DNA of 64,000 nt from Synoicihabitans lomoniglobus (GCF_029023725.1 NZ_CP119075.1:1731501-1795500), one strand, 5' to 3'. Positions 26,926 through 34,259 are shown, numbered from the stretch's first letter. The notes: a model not told the origin generated them from the letters alone. Numbers and translations are program-made.

Positions 26926-27381
26926 ATGGATGCAAAAGACCTGACTAAAGCCTTCGATGCTGAGCTATCTGGAATGGGTTTCAGGCGAAAAGGTAAAGCG
27001 TGGAGTAACCGTGGAGAAGCAGTTAACATTTTTGTTGGTTTGCAGAAATCGAGTTACGCTAATCAGTATTTTATGAACGTTGGTTTTGAGTTACGAGAAA
27101 TCGGCTCTAGCGAATTTCCTGAGGAGCGCGACTGTCATGTAAGAGGTCGTGCTTCGGTCCTTTTTGCTGAAAATAAAATCAACCTGGATGAACTCTTGAA
27201 TCTAGGGCAAGAATGTGATGCCAACCGGCTTGAGCATATCAGGCAGTTCGTAACAGAAAGTTTGAAACCATTCTTTTTGGAGAATAGAACAATGGATGGT
27301 TTGCGACGTAGCTATAAGGCCGGTCGTTTTTCTGGGTTAATGATTAAAAAAGAGGCTCGAGATTTGTTGGACCAAAGGTAG
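26926..27381 (+). CDS. DUF4304-like immunity protein for the RHS toxin
   Basis: 151 residues counting from the Met (MDAKDLTKAFD) 5 bases after the RHS stop. A longer reading overlaps the RHS gene and is not preferred. The opening 'LTKAFDAELSGMGFRRKGKAWSNR' layout, then VNIFVGLQKSSYANQYFMNVGFEL, is how I recall DUF4304 proteins, a family often found as immunity proteins downstream of polymorphic toxins. It has no signal peptide, so it acts in the cytoplasm, where it would neutralise the nuclease tip. The gene is visibly A/T-richer than the RHS body, as is the toxin-tip coding region. This fits a recently exchanged toxin/immunity cassette. Confidence 0.72.
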   Translation: MDAKDLTKAFDAELSGMGFRRKGKAWSNRGEAVNIFVGLQKSSYANQYFMNVGFELREIGSSEFPEERDCHVRGRASVLFAENKINLDELLNLGQECDANRLEHIRQFVTESLKPFFLENRTMDGLRRSYKAGRFSGLMIKKEARDLLDQR

Positions 27382-27597
27382 CAAAAAGACGTCATGTCTT
27401 GACCTTGAAAAACTGCTCCATTTGACGGCTCGCAACGCGTGACGACGCGCCCGAGGCGCACACGCCCCTGCGGCACACGCCGCGCCAGCCCTCCGGTCGT
27501 CTCGCTTTGCTCGACTCCTTCCAGTCTGTCACGTCGTCTGCTCGTTCCCTGCGCTCCTGCGAGTCGCTCCAGTCCACCAGAGTGCAACCCCACCGGC

Positions 27598-27632
27598 GTC
27601 GGCCTGGGCGCTAAGATCGCGCCCGAAGCAGG
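27598..27632 (+). repeat. 35-bp junction repeat, copy A
   Basis: It starts GTCGGCCTGGGCGCTAAGAT and ends CGAAGCAGG. It matches the copy at 30452-30487 with one substitution and one inserted base. This copy ends exactly at the left inverted repeat of the complete IS66 element. Confidence 0.7.
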
Positions 27633-27650
27633 GTAAGCTTCCGTTCTACC
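27633..27650 (+). repeat. IS66 left terminal inverted repeat
   Basis: GTAAGCTTCCGTTCTACC matches the right end in 12 of its first 13 bases. It sits immediately downstream of tnpC. Confidence 0.75.
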
Positions 27651-27673
27651 GCGTATGCGGAAGGGGTTGACGC

Positions 27674-29224
27674 TCAGGCCGCGGGTTTCCAGTCGCGCGG
27701 GGTAAGTTTGGCGGCAGCGACTTGGTGATTGGTCATGCCGGGCAGGCGATGGAGCACGTCGTTGAGGTAAGCGAGAGGTTCGACGTTATGGCGGCGGCAG
27801 CATTCGAGGATGGTGTAGATGATCGCAGCGCGCTTGCCCGCACCGGGGTGCCCAATGAACAACCAGTTCTTGGCCCCGAGTTTGGTGGGGCGGATGGCTT
27901 GTTCGGTGAGGTTGTTGTCGATGCGCGTTTGCCCGTGCTGCACGTATGCGGTCAGCTTGCTCCACTGGGATCGGGCGTAACCGATGGCATCAGCGATGGC
28001 GGTTCTGGGCATGTGCGTGTCGATATCTTCGTCCAATGACTGCCTGATCTGTGCGAGGACTGGCACACTGCGTTCGGCCCGGATCTCCGCGACCTGCGCC
28101 ACGCTCGCCTCGGCCGGCAATGACGCTTCGATCGCGTAGAGATCGCGGATGAGCACCAAGTAATGCGCCGCCCCGGATTCACCGGCTTGGTAGGCGTCGT
28201 AGAACCGTCGACGCGCGTGCGCCCAGCATCCGAGTTGCGTGATCTCGCGACCCTCGCTCACCCGGTCGTAGACTTGGTAGCCGTCGCTTTGCAGCAGACC
28301 GGTAAACTCGCACACGATGGCCTCGGCCGCGGCTTTACCCCGGCCCAGCGACCAATCAAAGCACAGGTCTCCTCCTGGATGTCCATAAACCCAGAGGTAA
28401 CCGCGGCTACTTTGTCCTTTGCGATCCGGGTCAAGATAACGGATCGGCGTCTCATCGATCTGCAAGTAGTCGCCTCCGATCAATCCCTGCCGGATCGAGT
28501 GGTAGATGATTAACAGCCAGTTCTCGATGGCGTATCCGGTCCAGTCGCACAGGCGCTGACGCGGTAGCTTCACGCCGAAGCGTTGCTTGAAGCTTTTCTC
28601 CAATCGGTAGAGAGGAAGGTGGTCCACATATTTGGCCACCAAGAGGAACGCGATCAAACCGGCGGCGGGTAGTCCGCCCGGGATCACCCGGGCCGGTAGC
28701 GGCGCAATGAAGGGCGCCGCTGCGGCTTGCCCCTTGCGTTTAAACTTCGGTCGCACGATCCGGCGACGGATCACCTTCATCGGCTGGACATCGAGTTCTT
28801 CGGTCACTTCTTCACCGATGCGCTCGTAGGCCTCCGGTTCGGCCCGCACCTCCTCCGGGATGATTTCCTCGGTGATCGTCTCCAGGTCTTCGGGCAGTCG
28901 GGCCTGCGACTCCTCCGCCTGAGGTCGACGGCGGGCGTAGCCAATCACCTCCTTGGGCACCTCCTCCTGCTGCGCGCGTTCCCGCTCCATCTCGTCGAGA
29001 GCCAAGTTCAACTGCGCCTCGCTGACCTGCTCACCCCGCGACTGTCCGAACAGCTTGCGTTTCAGGGCCTCCAACTGGCGCTGCATGTAAGCCATCTCCG
29101 CATTGAGCGCCTTTAGCTCCGTGCCTAATACATGGTTTTCTTGCTCCAGTCGTTCGCATTCAAGACGCAGAACCTGCGCCTCATCATCCTCCTGAAGATC
29201 GGTTGGTGGATTAACTGTCGCCAC
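27674..29224 (-). CDS. tnpC: IS66 family transposase TnpC (copy 2)
   Basis: 516 residues with a GTG start. An N-terminal coiled coil (LECERLEQENHVLGTELKALNAEM in part) leads into ALKRKLFGQSRGEQ and an intermediate domain. The DDE core carries LQIDETPIRYLD (Asp), LLQSDGYQVYD (Asp) and IDNNLTEQAIRPTKLGAKNWLF (Glu), plus the family block GCWAHARRRFYDA. The N-terminus has an extra acidic stretch (EDLETITEEIIPEEVRAEPE in part) compared with copy 1. The reading frame is intact with all catalytic residues, so it may be functional. It is 27 bases downstream of tnpB. Confidence 0.93.
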   Translation of the reverse strand: MATVNPPTDLQEDDEAQVLRLECERLEQENHVLGTELKALNAEMAYMQRQLEALKRKLFGQSRGEQVSEAQLNLALDEMERERAQQEEVPKEVIGYARRRPQAEESQARLPEDLETITEEIIPEEVRAEPEAYERIGEEVTEELDVQPMKVIRRRIVRPKFKRKGQAAAAPFIAPLPARVIPGGLPAAGLIAFLLVAKYVDHLPLYRLEKSFKQRFGVKLPRQRLCDWTGYAIENWLLIIYHSIRQGLIGGDYLQIDETPIRYLDPDRKGQSSRGYLWVYGHPGGDLCFDWSLGRGKAAAEAIVCEFTGLLQSDGYQVYDRVSEGREITQLGCWAHARRRFYDAYQAGESGAAHYLVLIRDLYAIEASLPAEASVAQVAEIRAERSVPVLAQIRQSLDEDIDTHMPRTAIADAIGYARSQWSKLTAYVQHGQTRIDNNLTEQAIRPTKLGAKNWLFIGHPGAGKRAAIIYTILECCRRHNVEPLAYLNDVLHRLPGMTNHQVAAAKLTPRDWKPAA

Positions 29225-29251
29225 TATACGGATACAGTATCCGGCCTCCCG

Positions 29252-29578
29252 CTATTGGCCAGCCAAAGTGCGCTTTAGACGTAACTTTTTCACGTCTCCA
29301 CCCGCGATCAGCCACGCAAGTTCATCACGCGTCAGCCGCTCCTGACCGTCCGGACTTTCCGGCCACGCAAACCGCCGGTGATGCAGACGTCGCGTGCCGC
29401 ACCAAACACCCGTCGCATCGACGACGAGGAACTTCAGCAGGCCTCTTGACCGGTTTGAAAACACGTAAAGCGCTTCCGGCTCCGGCCGGCCCACCAACGT
29501 CCGCAAGCTGTTCGCTCCTTTGCGCAAATCCACCACGCCGCCATACACGTAAATCTGTTCCGCTTCGATTCGAGCCAT
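29252..29578 (-). CDS. tnpB: IS66 accessory protein TnpB (Orf2)
   Basis: 108 residues: MARIEAEQIYVYGGVVDLRK, then GANSLRTLVG, ALYVFSNRSRGLLKFLVVDATGVWCGTRRLHHRRFAWP. This is the complete IS66 Orf2 length and pattern (usually 105-120 aa; 'VDLRKG..GL..LV' and 'LYVFxNRxRxxLKxL'). It is required with TnpC for transposition in characterised members. It begins 59 bases inside the right inverted repeat and lies upstream of tnpC, the normal order. A nearly identical but truncated N-terminus recurs on the plus strand at 30354. Confidence 0.9.
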   Translation of the reverse strand: MARIEAEQIYVYGGVVDLRKGANSLRTLVGRPEPEALYVFSNRSRGLLKFLVVDATGVWCGTRRLHHRRFAWPESPDGQERLTRDELAWLIAGGDVKKLRLKRTLAGQ

Positions 29579-29610
29579 CCCGCCACATTATCAGCCCGAC
29601 CCTGCCCCGA

Positions 29611-30198
29611 CTACCACGTGCCATAACGGACGCTTACGAAGAAGGACTCGGCGAGGGCGTTGTCGTAGCAGTTGCCGCGACGACTCATCGATGCGGTGAT
29701 GCCGTGAGCGGCCAACATTTTGCGGAAACGTTCGCTGGCATACTGGACGCCGCGATCGGAATGCAGCAGCAGGCCCGGGGCGCAGCGGCCGTGTCGACGA
29801 GCAATGGCCATGCGTAGGGCGTCGATGACGATTCCCGTTTCCAAGGAAGCGGAGAAAGCCCAGCCGAGCACACGTTTACTGTAGGCGTCGATGACCACCG
29901 CCAGGTAGAGCCAGCCGACGCGGGTGGGCAGATAGGTGATGTCCGTCTGCCAGACTTGGTCGCAAGCGGTAATGGCTTCAACCTGAGCCAGTCGGTTCGG
30001 TGCGATCGGCCCGTCGTGGTCGCTCTGGGTCGTTTGCGGGCGAAAGCCGCGGCACGGACGGCCTTGCAGGCCCTCGGCCCTCATCAAACGGGCCACGCGT
30101 CCCTTGCTCACCCGTTCTCCCTGCGCGCGTAGCTCCAAGGTCATGCGAGGATAGCCATAGGATTGGCGTGACTGCCCAAACGCGGTCGCAATCTTCTG
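29611..30198 (-). pseudogene. IS3-family transposase OrfB, truncated at both ends
   Basis: The frame begins with KIATAFGQSRQSYGYPRM, the usual start of the IS3 OrfB middle region, without the N-terminal part. The rve integrase core follows: VWQTDITYLPTRVGWLYL (Asp), LLHSDRGVQYASERF (Asp) and SRRGNCYDNALAESFF (Glu). All three catalytic acids survive. After AESFF the reading enters the IS66 right end and stops there, so about 50 C-terminal residues are lost. Upstream it runs into a GGGGACGAAAAAA tandem repeat. No OrfA is present. It is a non-functional remnant split by IS66. Confidence 0.85.
29621..29637 (-). repeat. IS66 right terminal inverted repeat
   Basis: On the minus strand it reads GTAAGCGTCCGTTATGG. 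The same end with one change, GTAAGCGTCCGTTCTGG, occurs at 30295 on the plus strand in the second remnant. Confidence 0.75.
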
Positions 30199-30240
30199 GG
30201 GGACGAAAAAAGGGGGGACGAAAAAAGGGTCAATCCTGAC
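30198..30240 (+). repeat. Tandem GGGGACGAAAAAA repeat followed by GGGTCAATCCTGAC
   Basis: Two copies of GGGGACGAAAAAA are followed by GGGTCA. The same plan (two GGGACGGAAAA units, then GGGTCAGAC) forms the left end of the first RAYT element 1.8 kb away. This is probably a related REP-type end without its transposase. Confidence 0.5.
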
Positions 30241-30294
30241 TGTTTAATATTTCGGTATTTTTGCGCTGCCAGAGCGAAGTTGTGTGCGTCGGGG

Positions 30295-30451
30295 GTAAGC
30301 GTCCGTTCTGGCACGAGGTAGTCGGGAAGAGCGCCGGGTGATAGTCTGGCGGGATGGCCAAGATCGAAGCGGAGCAGATATACGTGTATGGCTGCGTGGA
30401 GGATTTGCGCAAAGGCGCGGACGGACTGCGGTTGTTGGTGGGGCAGGCGGA
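30295..30451 (+). mobile_element. IS66 right-end remnant with tnpB start (copy 3)
   Basis: The plus strand reads the IS66 end GTAAGCGTCCGTTCTGG. It is followed by the spacer and an ATG opening MAKIEAEQIYVYGCVEDLRK, then GADGLRLLVGQ, clearly the first third of TnpB. Homology breaks off exactly at the junction repeat (copy B). It is in the opposite orientation to IS66 copy 2, from which it is separated by the IS3 fragment. Not mobile. Confidence 0.8.
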
Positions 30452-30487
30452 GTCGGCCTGGGCGCTAAGATCGCGCGCGAAGGCAGG
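30452..30487 (+). repeat. 36-bp junction repeat, copy B
   Basis: It matches the copy at 27598 (GTCGGCCTGGGCGCTAAGAT...) with one mismatch and one indel. Here it begins exactly where the truncated tnpB stops. Confidence 0.7.
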
Positions 30488-31152
30488 GCTCCGTAATATT
30501 CGCCCCGTCGCTCCCTGCTCCCGCGTTCGCGGAATCCGGTCGCCCAGCGGCCCCGCTCCCGTTGGTCGCTGCGCGGCTGACGCCTTGCGCCACGGACCGG
30601 TTGCGGACGCGCCCGGACCGCCCGGCGGTTCCTCCCCGGCGCGCTGCTGCGGGATGGCCTCGCGCCCGGAGTGGCTGCGAGCGATTCCTTCCTTGCCGGT
30701 CGGCCCCTAAAACAAAATCCGCCCGTTGGGCTGATTTTTGGAAATACGGACAGTTTACCCCTCGTGGTGAAGGTCCAGCTTTGGCAGATTCGAAGAATCG
30801 ACGAGATCTTGGGGAATCGCGGTGCGGCTTTCCTATACTCGGGGACGAAATTTGGGCCAATTTGGGAGGGTTCGGGATCATTTCACGGCTAAATCATGGG
30901 GGATTTGAGACGTGGGGTGACTTGAGATCATTCTGGATCAACGATTTGAACGACCTTAGAAGCCCTTGCCGAAGGGCGTGAAGATGTCAGGCCACTCCCG
31001 GTGGTCGTATCCGAGTCCTTTCCGAGCACCAGCCTACGTCCGCGCAGGAGCGCAACTGCGGCTCGGCGAGCCAACCGGGGGGAACGCCAACGGAGGGCTG
31101 ATCTGTGTGATTTACCCCTGATGCTCGCGGCCGCAGGCGTTGCGCTTTGGCC
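30488..31152. other. 665-bp region without a supportable gene
   Basis: The first part, to about 30710, is very G/C-rich and carries several open frames on both strands. Their translations are Arg/Ala/Gly-rich low-complexity text without family resemblance. The second part, 30710-31000, is of lower G+C and holds no long conserved frame. A CCCTTGCCGAAGGG hairpin lies near 30963. It looks like insertion debris. I see nothing convincing in it. Confidence 0.5.
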
Positions 31153-31990
31153 TCAAGGCAGTGGGCGCGGGTCGCGGGGGTCGCGGTGGATGATCTGCAC
31201 GCGGTCGGGTTGGCCGAGGTTGGTGTCGGTGGCGAGGACGGCGGAGAGCACGGCGGCGGCGTCCGCGTTACTCATGCGTTGGCCCATGGGGTTGGCCGGG
31301 TTGATGATGGTCACGGGCCGGGGGCTGATGGATAGAAGGAGATCCGGCGTGTCGTAGCGGTTGAGGACACCGGGAATGACGACTTCCGAAAGGTTCCGGT
31401 GCAGGCCCGCGGCGACTGCGGCGCGATAGGATACGAGGGTGTCTTCGATGACGACGGCAGTGATACGGTCGTCGAGGGCGGCGGCGTGCAGTGCGACGAG
31501 GCCTTGGGCTCCTGGGCCGAAGAGCGTCAGTTGGTCAGGTGAGGCGTCGGGTTGTTGGCGCAACCAGTCGATGGCACGCAGGGTGTCGTCGGTGCGCATG
31601 CCGATGAGCGTCTTACCCACGGCGTGCGCGCGCAGATGCACCGGCATGTATTGGCCGAGGGCGAGACGATCGGCTTGCGGATCGGGTTCACCCAGCACGC
31701 CCCGGGGGTGCAGGGCGAGCACGAGGTGGCCGGAGGCGGCGAGGCGTTGGAAATCGGGCTCGTTGGCGATGCGATCCAGCGGCAAGGCGTCGAGCCACAG
31801 CACGACCGGATGCGGTCCGCGTTGGTGCGGTCGCGCTAACAGCCCGGGCAGGGTGATGCCGGGTTCGCTGGCGAACGTGAGGTGTTCGAGAAGATAGGTA
31901 TCGAGCGATGCAGTTGAGTCGGTCGTGACGACGGGAGCAGGCGCGCCCGGTCGGGCAACGACGCCGGCGAGGGCGCGAAGGTTGTCGGGA
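31153..31990 (-). pseudogene. Alpha/beta-hydrolase (acetyl-xylan-esterase-like), 5'-truncated
   Basis: About 280 residues remain of a larger alpha/beta-hydrolase. The open frame runs back past the short Met/Val start to RPDNLRALAGVVARPG and then enters the RAYT repeat, so the N-terminal part is lost. Recognisable elements are a leading GLLARPHQRGPHPVVLWLDA strand-turn, ALHPRGVLGEPDP, the nucleophile elbow region TLFGPGAQGLVALHAAAL, and a late His in VQIIHRDPRDP. The elbow has Ala where the catalytic Ser should be (GxSxG changed to PGAQG). Truncated and lacking a nucleophile, it is probably a dead esterase fragment; a non-catalytic ancestral domain is an alternative. Confidence 0.6.
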
Positions 31991-32034
31991 CGGAAAAGGG
32001 GGGACGGAAAAGGGGGTCAGACTTTGCACATTGC
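31988..32034 (+). repeat. Left end of RAYT element 1
   Basis: Two GGGACGGAAAAGGG-type units are followed by GTCAGACTTTGCACATTGC (32016-32034). The last 19 bases are the exact reverse complement of GCAATGTGCAAAGTCTGAC at 33032-33050. Confidence 0.8.
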
Positions 32035-32071
32035 ACTCGCTTCCCCTTCGCCCTTCGGTTTGGATGTGTAG

Positions 32072-33049
32072 ATGGCAAGGAAGTTGAGACTTGAATACGA
32101 AGGCGCGTGTTACCACGTGATCAATTGGGGGAACTACCCTTCCGCTATTTTCGCCACCGAAGGCGCAAGACAATCGTTCCTGAAGTGCCTGGACGACGCT
32201 GCCACGAAATCGGGCTGGATCGTTCACGCCTGGTGCCTGATGTCCAACCACTACCACTTGGCGATTGAGACGCCGCGGGCCAATCTGGTTGACGGCATGC
32301 GGTGGCTGCAGGCCACGTTTGCCACAAAGTTCAACCGGTTGCGCAAGGAGAACGGTCATCTGTTCCAGGGCCGCTACAAGAGTTTCGTGGTGCAACCTGA
32401 GGAAGCGCTTGGGCCGTTGTGCCATTACATCCATCTCAATCCGGTGCGGGCCAATGTCATTCAGGTCAAAGAGCTGCGAACCTGGCGCGACACGAGTTTG
32501 CGCGAATTGCTGCAGCCGCGTGAACGCCGGGCCTGGTATTCACCGCAAGCCTCCCTCGACCATGCCGGCGGACTGCGTGACACGCCGGTCGGCCGACGAA
32601 AGTATCTGGAATACCTTGACTGGCTCGATGAGGAGGAACCCGAGCGCAAACGACTCAAGTTTAGCGAGATGTCCCGCGGATGGGCGATCGGAACCAAGGA
32701 TTTCAAGAAAGCTCTCAACGAAGATCACGGTGAGCTGCAGGAAGCCGTGCGGCGCGGAGACAAAGATTTGGAGGAATGGCGAGAGGAGCAGCACGCAGAC
32801 ACGCTGGCGGCATTGTTAAAATGCTTAAAAAAGACGGCGACTGATATTGCCGCCGATCCGAAGGGAACGGCTTGGAAGGTGGCGATCGCGACCGAGATGA
32901 GACGACGGACCACGGTATCGAACCCTTGGCTTTCCCGGCATCTCAACATGGGCAGCCCGTTCCGAGTCAGTCGACTGGTCAACGCCTGCAATGAAGCCGG
33001 CGGAGAAACTGCCAGGCTGCGCAAGCGTTGTGCAATGTGCAAAGTCTGA
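32072..33049 (+). CDS. REP-associated tyrosine transposase (RAYT) 1
   Basis: 325 residues. The Y1/TnpA-REP domain covers about residues 1-150: MARKLRLEYEGACYHVINWG, the HUH metal site in LMSNHYHLAIETP, the LFQGRYKSFVV stretch, and the likely catalytic Tyr in CHYIHLNPVRANV (aligned by eye with Tyr115 of the E. coli RAYT). A longer C-terminal region (EEEPERKRLKFSEMSRGWAIG onward) is typical of the Verrucomicrobia-type proteins. It cuts and joins single-stranded REP DNA. The stop codon TGA lies inside the right-hand repeat, so gene and recognition sequence are one unit. All active residues appear intact. Confidence 0.88.
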   Translation: MARKLRLEYEGACYHVINWGNYPSAIFATEGARQSFLKCLDDAATKSGWIVHAWCLMSNHYHLAIETPRANLVDGMRWLQATFATKFNRLRKENGHLFQGRYKSFVVQPEEALGPLCHYIHLNPVRANVIQVKELRTWRDTSLRELLQPRERRAWYSPQASLDHAGGLRDTPVGRRKYLEYLDWLDEEEPERKRLKFSEMSRGWAIGTKDFKKALNEDHGELQEAVRRGDKDLEEWREEQHADTLAALLKCLKKTATDIAADPKGTAWKVAIATEMRRRTTVSNPWLSRHLNMGSPFRVSRLVNACNEAGGETARLRKRCAMCKV

Positions 33050-33128
33050 CCCTTTTCTGACACCTCGCAAGCGTTGTGCAATGTGCAAAGTCTGACCCTT
33101 TTCTGACACCTGACCCTTTTCTGACACC
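33021..33128 (+). repeat. Right end of RAYT element 1, tandemly duplicated
   Basis: A 44-base unit beginning GCAAGCGTTGTGCAATGTGC and ending TGACCCTTTTCTGACACC occurs at 33021-33064 and again, identical, at 33067-33110. A third partial copy of its last 18 bases follows. The first unit contains the stop codon of RAYT 1. Confidence 0.85.
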
Positions 33129-33225
33129 AATTCTCTTTGGTGAAAAAGAAAAAGCGTTTCTCATAACCGAAAAATATTTCGTACCGGATTGATGTCTCGA
33201 CGGTAAATGGGGCGTCGGACGGGGA

Positions 33226-33245
33226 CATGTCGTCACATTGTCAGC
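33226..33245 (+). repeat. Left inverted end of RAYT element 2
   Basis: CATGTCGTCACATTGTCAGC pairs with 34206-34225 (GCTGACAAAGTGACGACATG) with one mismatch. It is unrelated to the ends of RAYT element 1. Confidence 0.75.
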
Positions 33246-33281
33246 ACTTGTGTTAAGATGAGCACAAGTTAGCTTTCGTGG

Positions 33282-34226
33282 ATGGCTAGGCACGCACGGA
33301 TCGAATACCCCGGAGCGATTTACCATGTCATCAATCGCGGAAACTATAGGAGGGATGTGTTCGATTCACCTGGCGCCGCGAAATCTTTCGTGAAGACGTT
33401 GGAGGAAACGGTGAAGCGCTTTGATTGGGAACTGGGCGCGTATGTGGTGATGCGGAATCACTTTCATTTGGCCGTGCGGACGCTGCAGCCGAATCTATCG
33501 GCAGGCATGCAATGGCTTCAGGTCACGTTTGCGGCGCGGTTTAATCGCATGCGTGGGGAGCAAGGGCATCTGTTCCAAGGGAGGTTCAAATCATTCTTGC
33601 TTCAAGATGAAGCGGTTTGGGCCAAAGTCGCAGATTACATCCATCTCAACCCGGAACGTGCTGCCATCGTCGAGCTGGCCCATCTAGACGCCTTTCGGTG
33701 GAGCAGTCTCCTGCGTTATGTTCAGAACAAACGGTTTATGGGACTGAAGGCTGATGATTGGATGGCGACAATAGGATTGAAAGATACACCTGAAGGCTGG
33801 CGTGAATATCATCAGCATTTGCGGTCAGTCCGCGCGAGAGAGGGGAAATTGCCGGAAGAGGAGCGGGAGTCGTTTTCAAGTGGATGGGCATTTGGCGACG
33901 ACGATTGGAAGAACGGCCTACTGGCTAAGAAATCGCAGGTAAAAGTGGGAGCACCGCGGGCCGAATACGTAGAGCCGAAAGAACTGATGGAACGCCGGTG
34001 GGCGTTGCGATTGCGCGAGATTATGGCGAAGCAGGGACTATCGGAGTCGGATCTCGCGCAGAGAATTTCAGGCACAAAATGGAAAGTGGCGATCGCTGAC
34101 CAGTTACAGCGTGAAATGGGCGTGCCAGTGGTCTGGTTGGCAAATGCCTTGAAGTGGGGGCGACCGGCATCCGTGCGAACCAGTCTTTGGCGACACCGGC
34201 GTAATGCTGACAAAGTGACGACATGA
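33282..34226 (+). CDS. REP-associated tyrosine transposase (RAYT) 2
   Basis: 314 residues. MARHARIEYPGAIYHVINRG opens the Y1 domain. The HUH pair is in MRNHFHLAVRT, followed by QGHLFQGRFKSFLLQD and the catalytic-Tyr block VADYIHLNPERAAI. The C-terminal half resembles RAYT 1 only loosely and includes KWKVAIADQLQREMG, matching WKVAIATEMRRRT of RAYT 1. It has its own inverted ends, and again the TGA stop is inside the right repeat. The two RAYTs are related but distinct and face the same way 232 bases apart, so they are independent insertions rather than a duplication. Confidence 0.88.
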   Translation: MARHARIEYPGAIYHVINRGNYRRDVFDSPGAAKSFVKTLEETVKRFDWELGAYVVMRNHFHLAVRTLQPNLSAGMQWLQVTFAARFNRMRGEQGHLFQGRFKSFLLQDEAVWAKVADYIHLNPERAAIVELAHLDAFRWSSLLRYVQNKRFMGLKADDWMATIGLKDTPEGWREYHQHLRSVRAREGKLPEEERESFSSGWAFGDDDWKNGLLAKKSQVKVGAPRAEYVEPKELMERRWALRLREIMAKQGLSESDLAQRISGTKWKVAIADQLQREMGVPVVWLANALKWGRPASVRTSLWRHRRNADKVTT

Positions 34227-34259
34227 CCCCATATTGAGAGGTGACCCCGTATTGAGAAG
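34206..34259 (+). repeat. Right end of RAYT element 2 with an 18-bp tandem unit
   Basis: GCTGACAAAGTGACGACATG is followed by two 18-base units, TGACCCCATATTGAGAGG and TGACCCCGTATTGAGAAG. The stop codon of RAYT 2 overlaps the start of the first unit. Confidence 0.8.

Larger units (their letters stand above)
27633..29637 (-). mobile_element. IS66-family element (copy 2), tnpB+tnpC, with terminal inverted repeats
   Basis: It is bounded by GTAAGCTTCCGTTCTACC at the left and, on the other strand, GTAAGCGTCCGTTATGG at the right. It is about 2.0 kb and holds only tnpB and tnpC; there is no room for tnpA. The eight flanking bases are GAAGCAGG on the left and GAAGAAGG on the right, a near but imperfect 8-bp target duplication. 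The right flank is an IS3 transposase gene but the left flank is not its continuation, so the locus was rearranged after insertion or the match is chance. Confidence 0.85.

Noticed and set aside
27312..27593. 93-aa minus-strand ORF past the immunity gene
   Set aside because: Overlaps the immunity gene and has no recognisable features.
30465..30981. 138- and 139-aa ORFs on both strands after the tnpB remnant
   Set aside because: Low-complexity Arg/Ala/Gly translations in a G/C-rich block, no start signals or resemblance to proteins.
33585..33600. Apparent Tyr-to-Phe loss in RAYT 2 (QGRFK versus QGRYK)
   Set aside because: By comparison with E. coli RAYT the catalytic Tyr is the one before IHLNP, which is present in both proteins.
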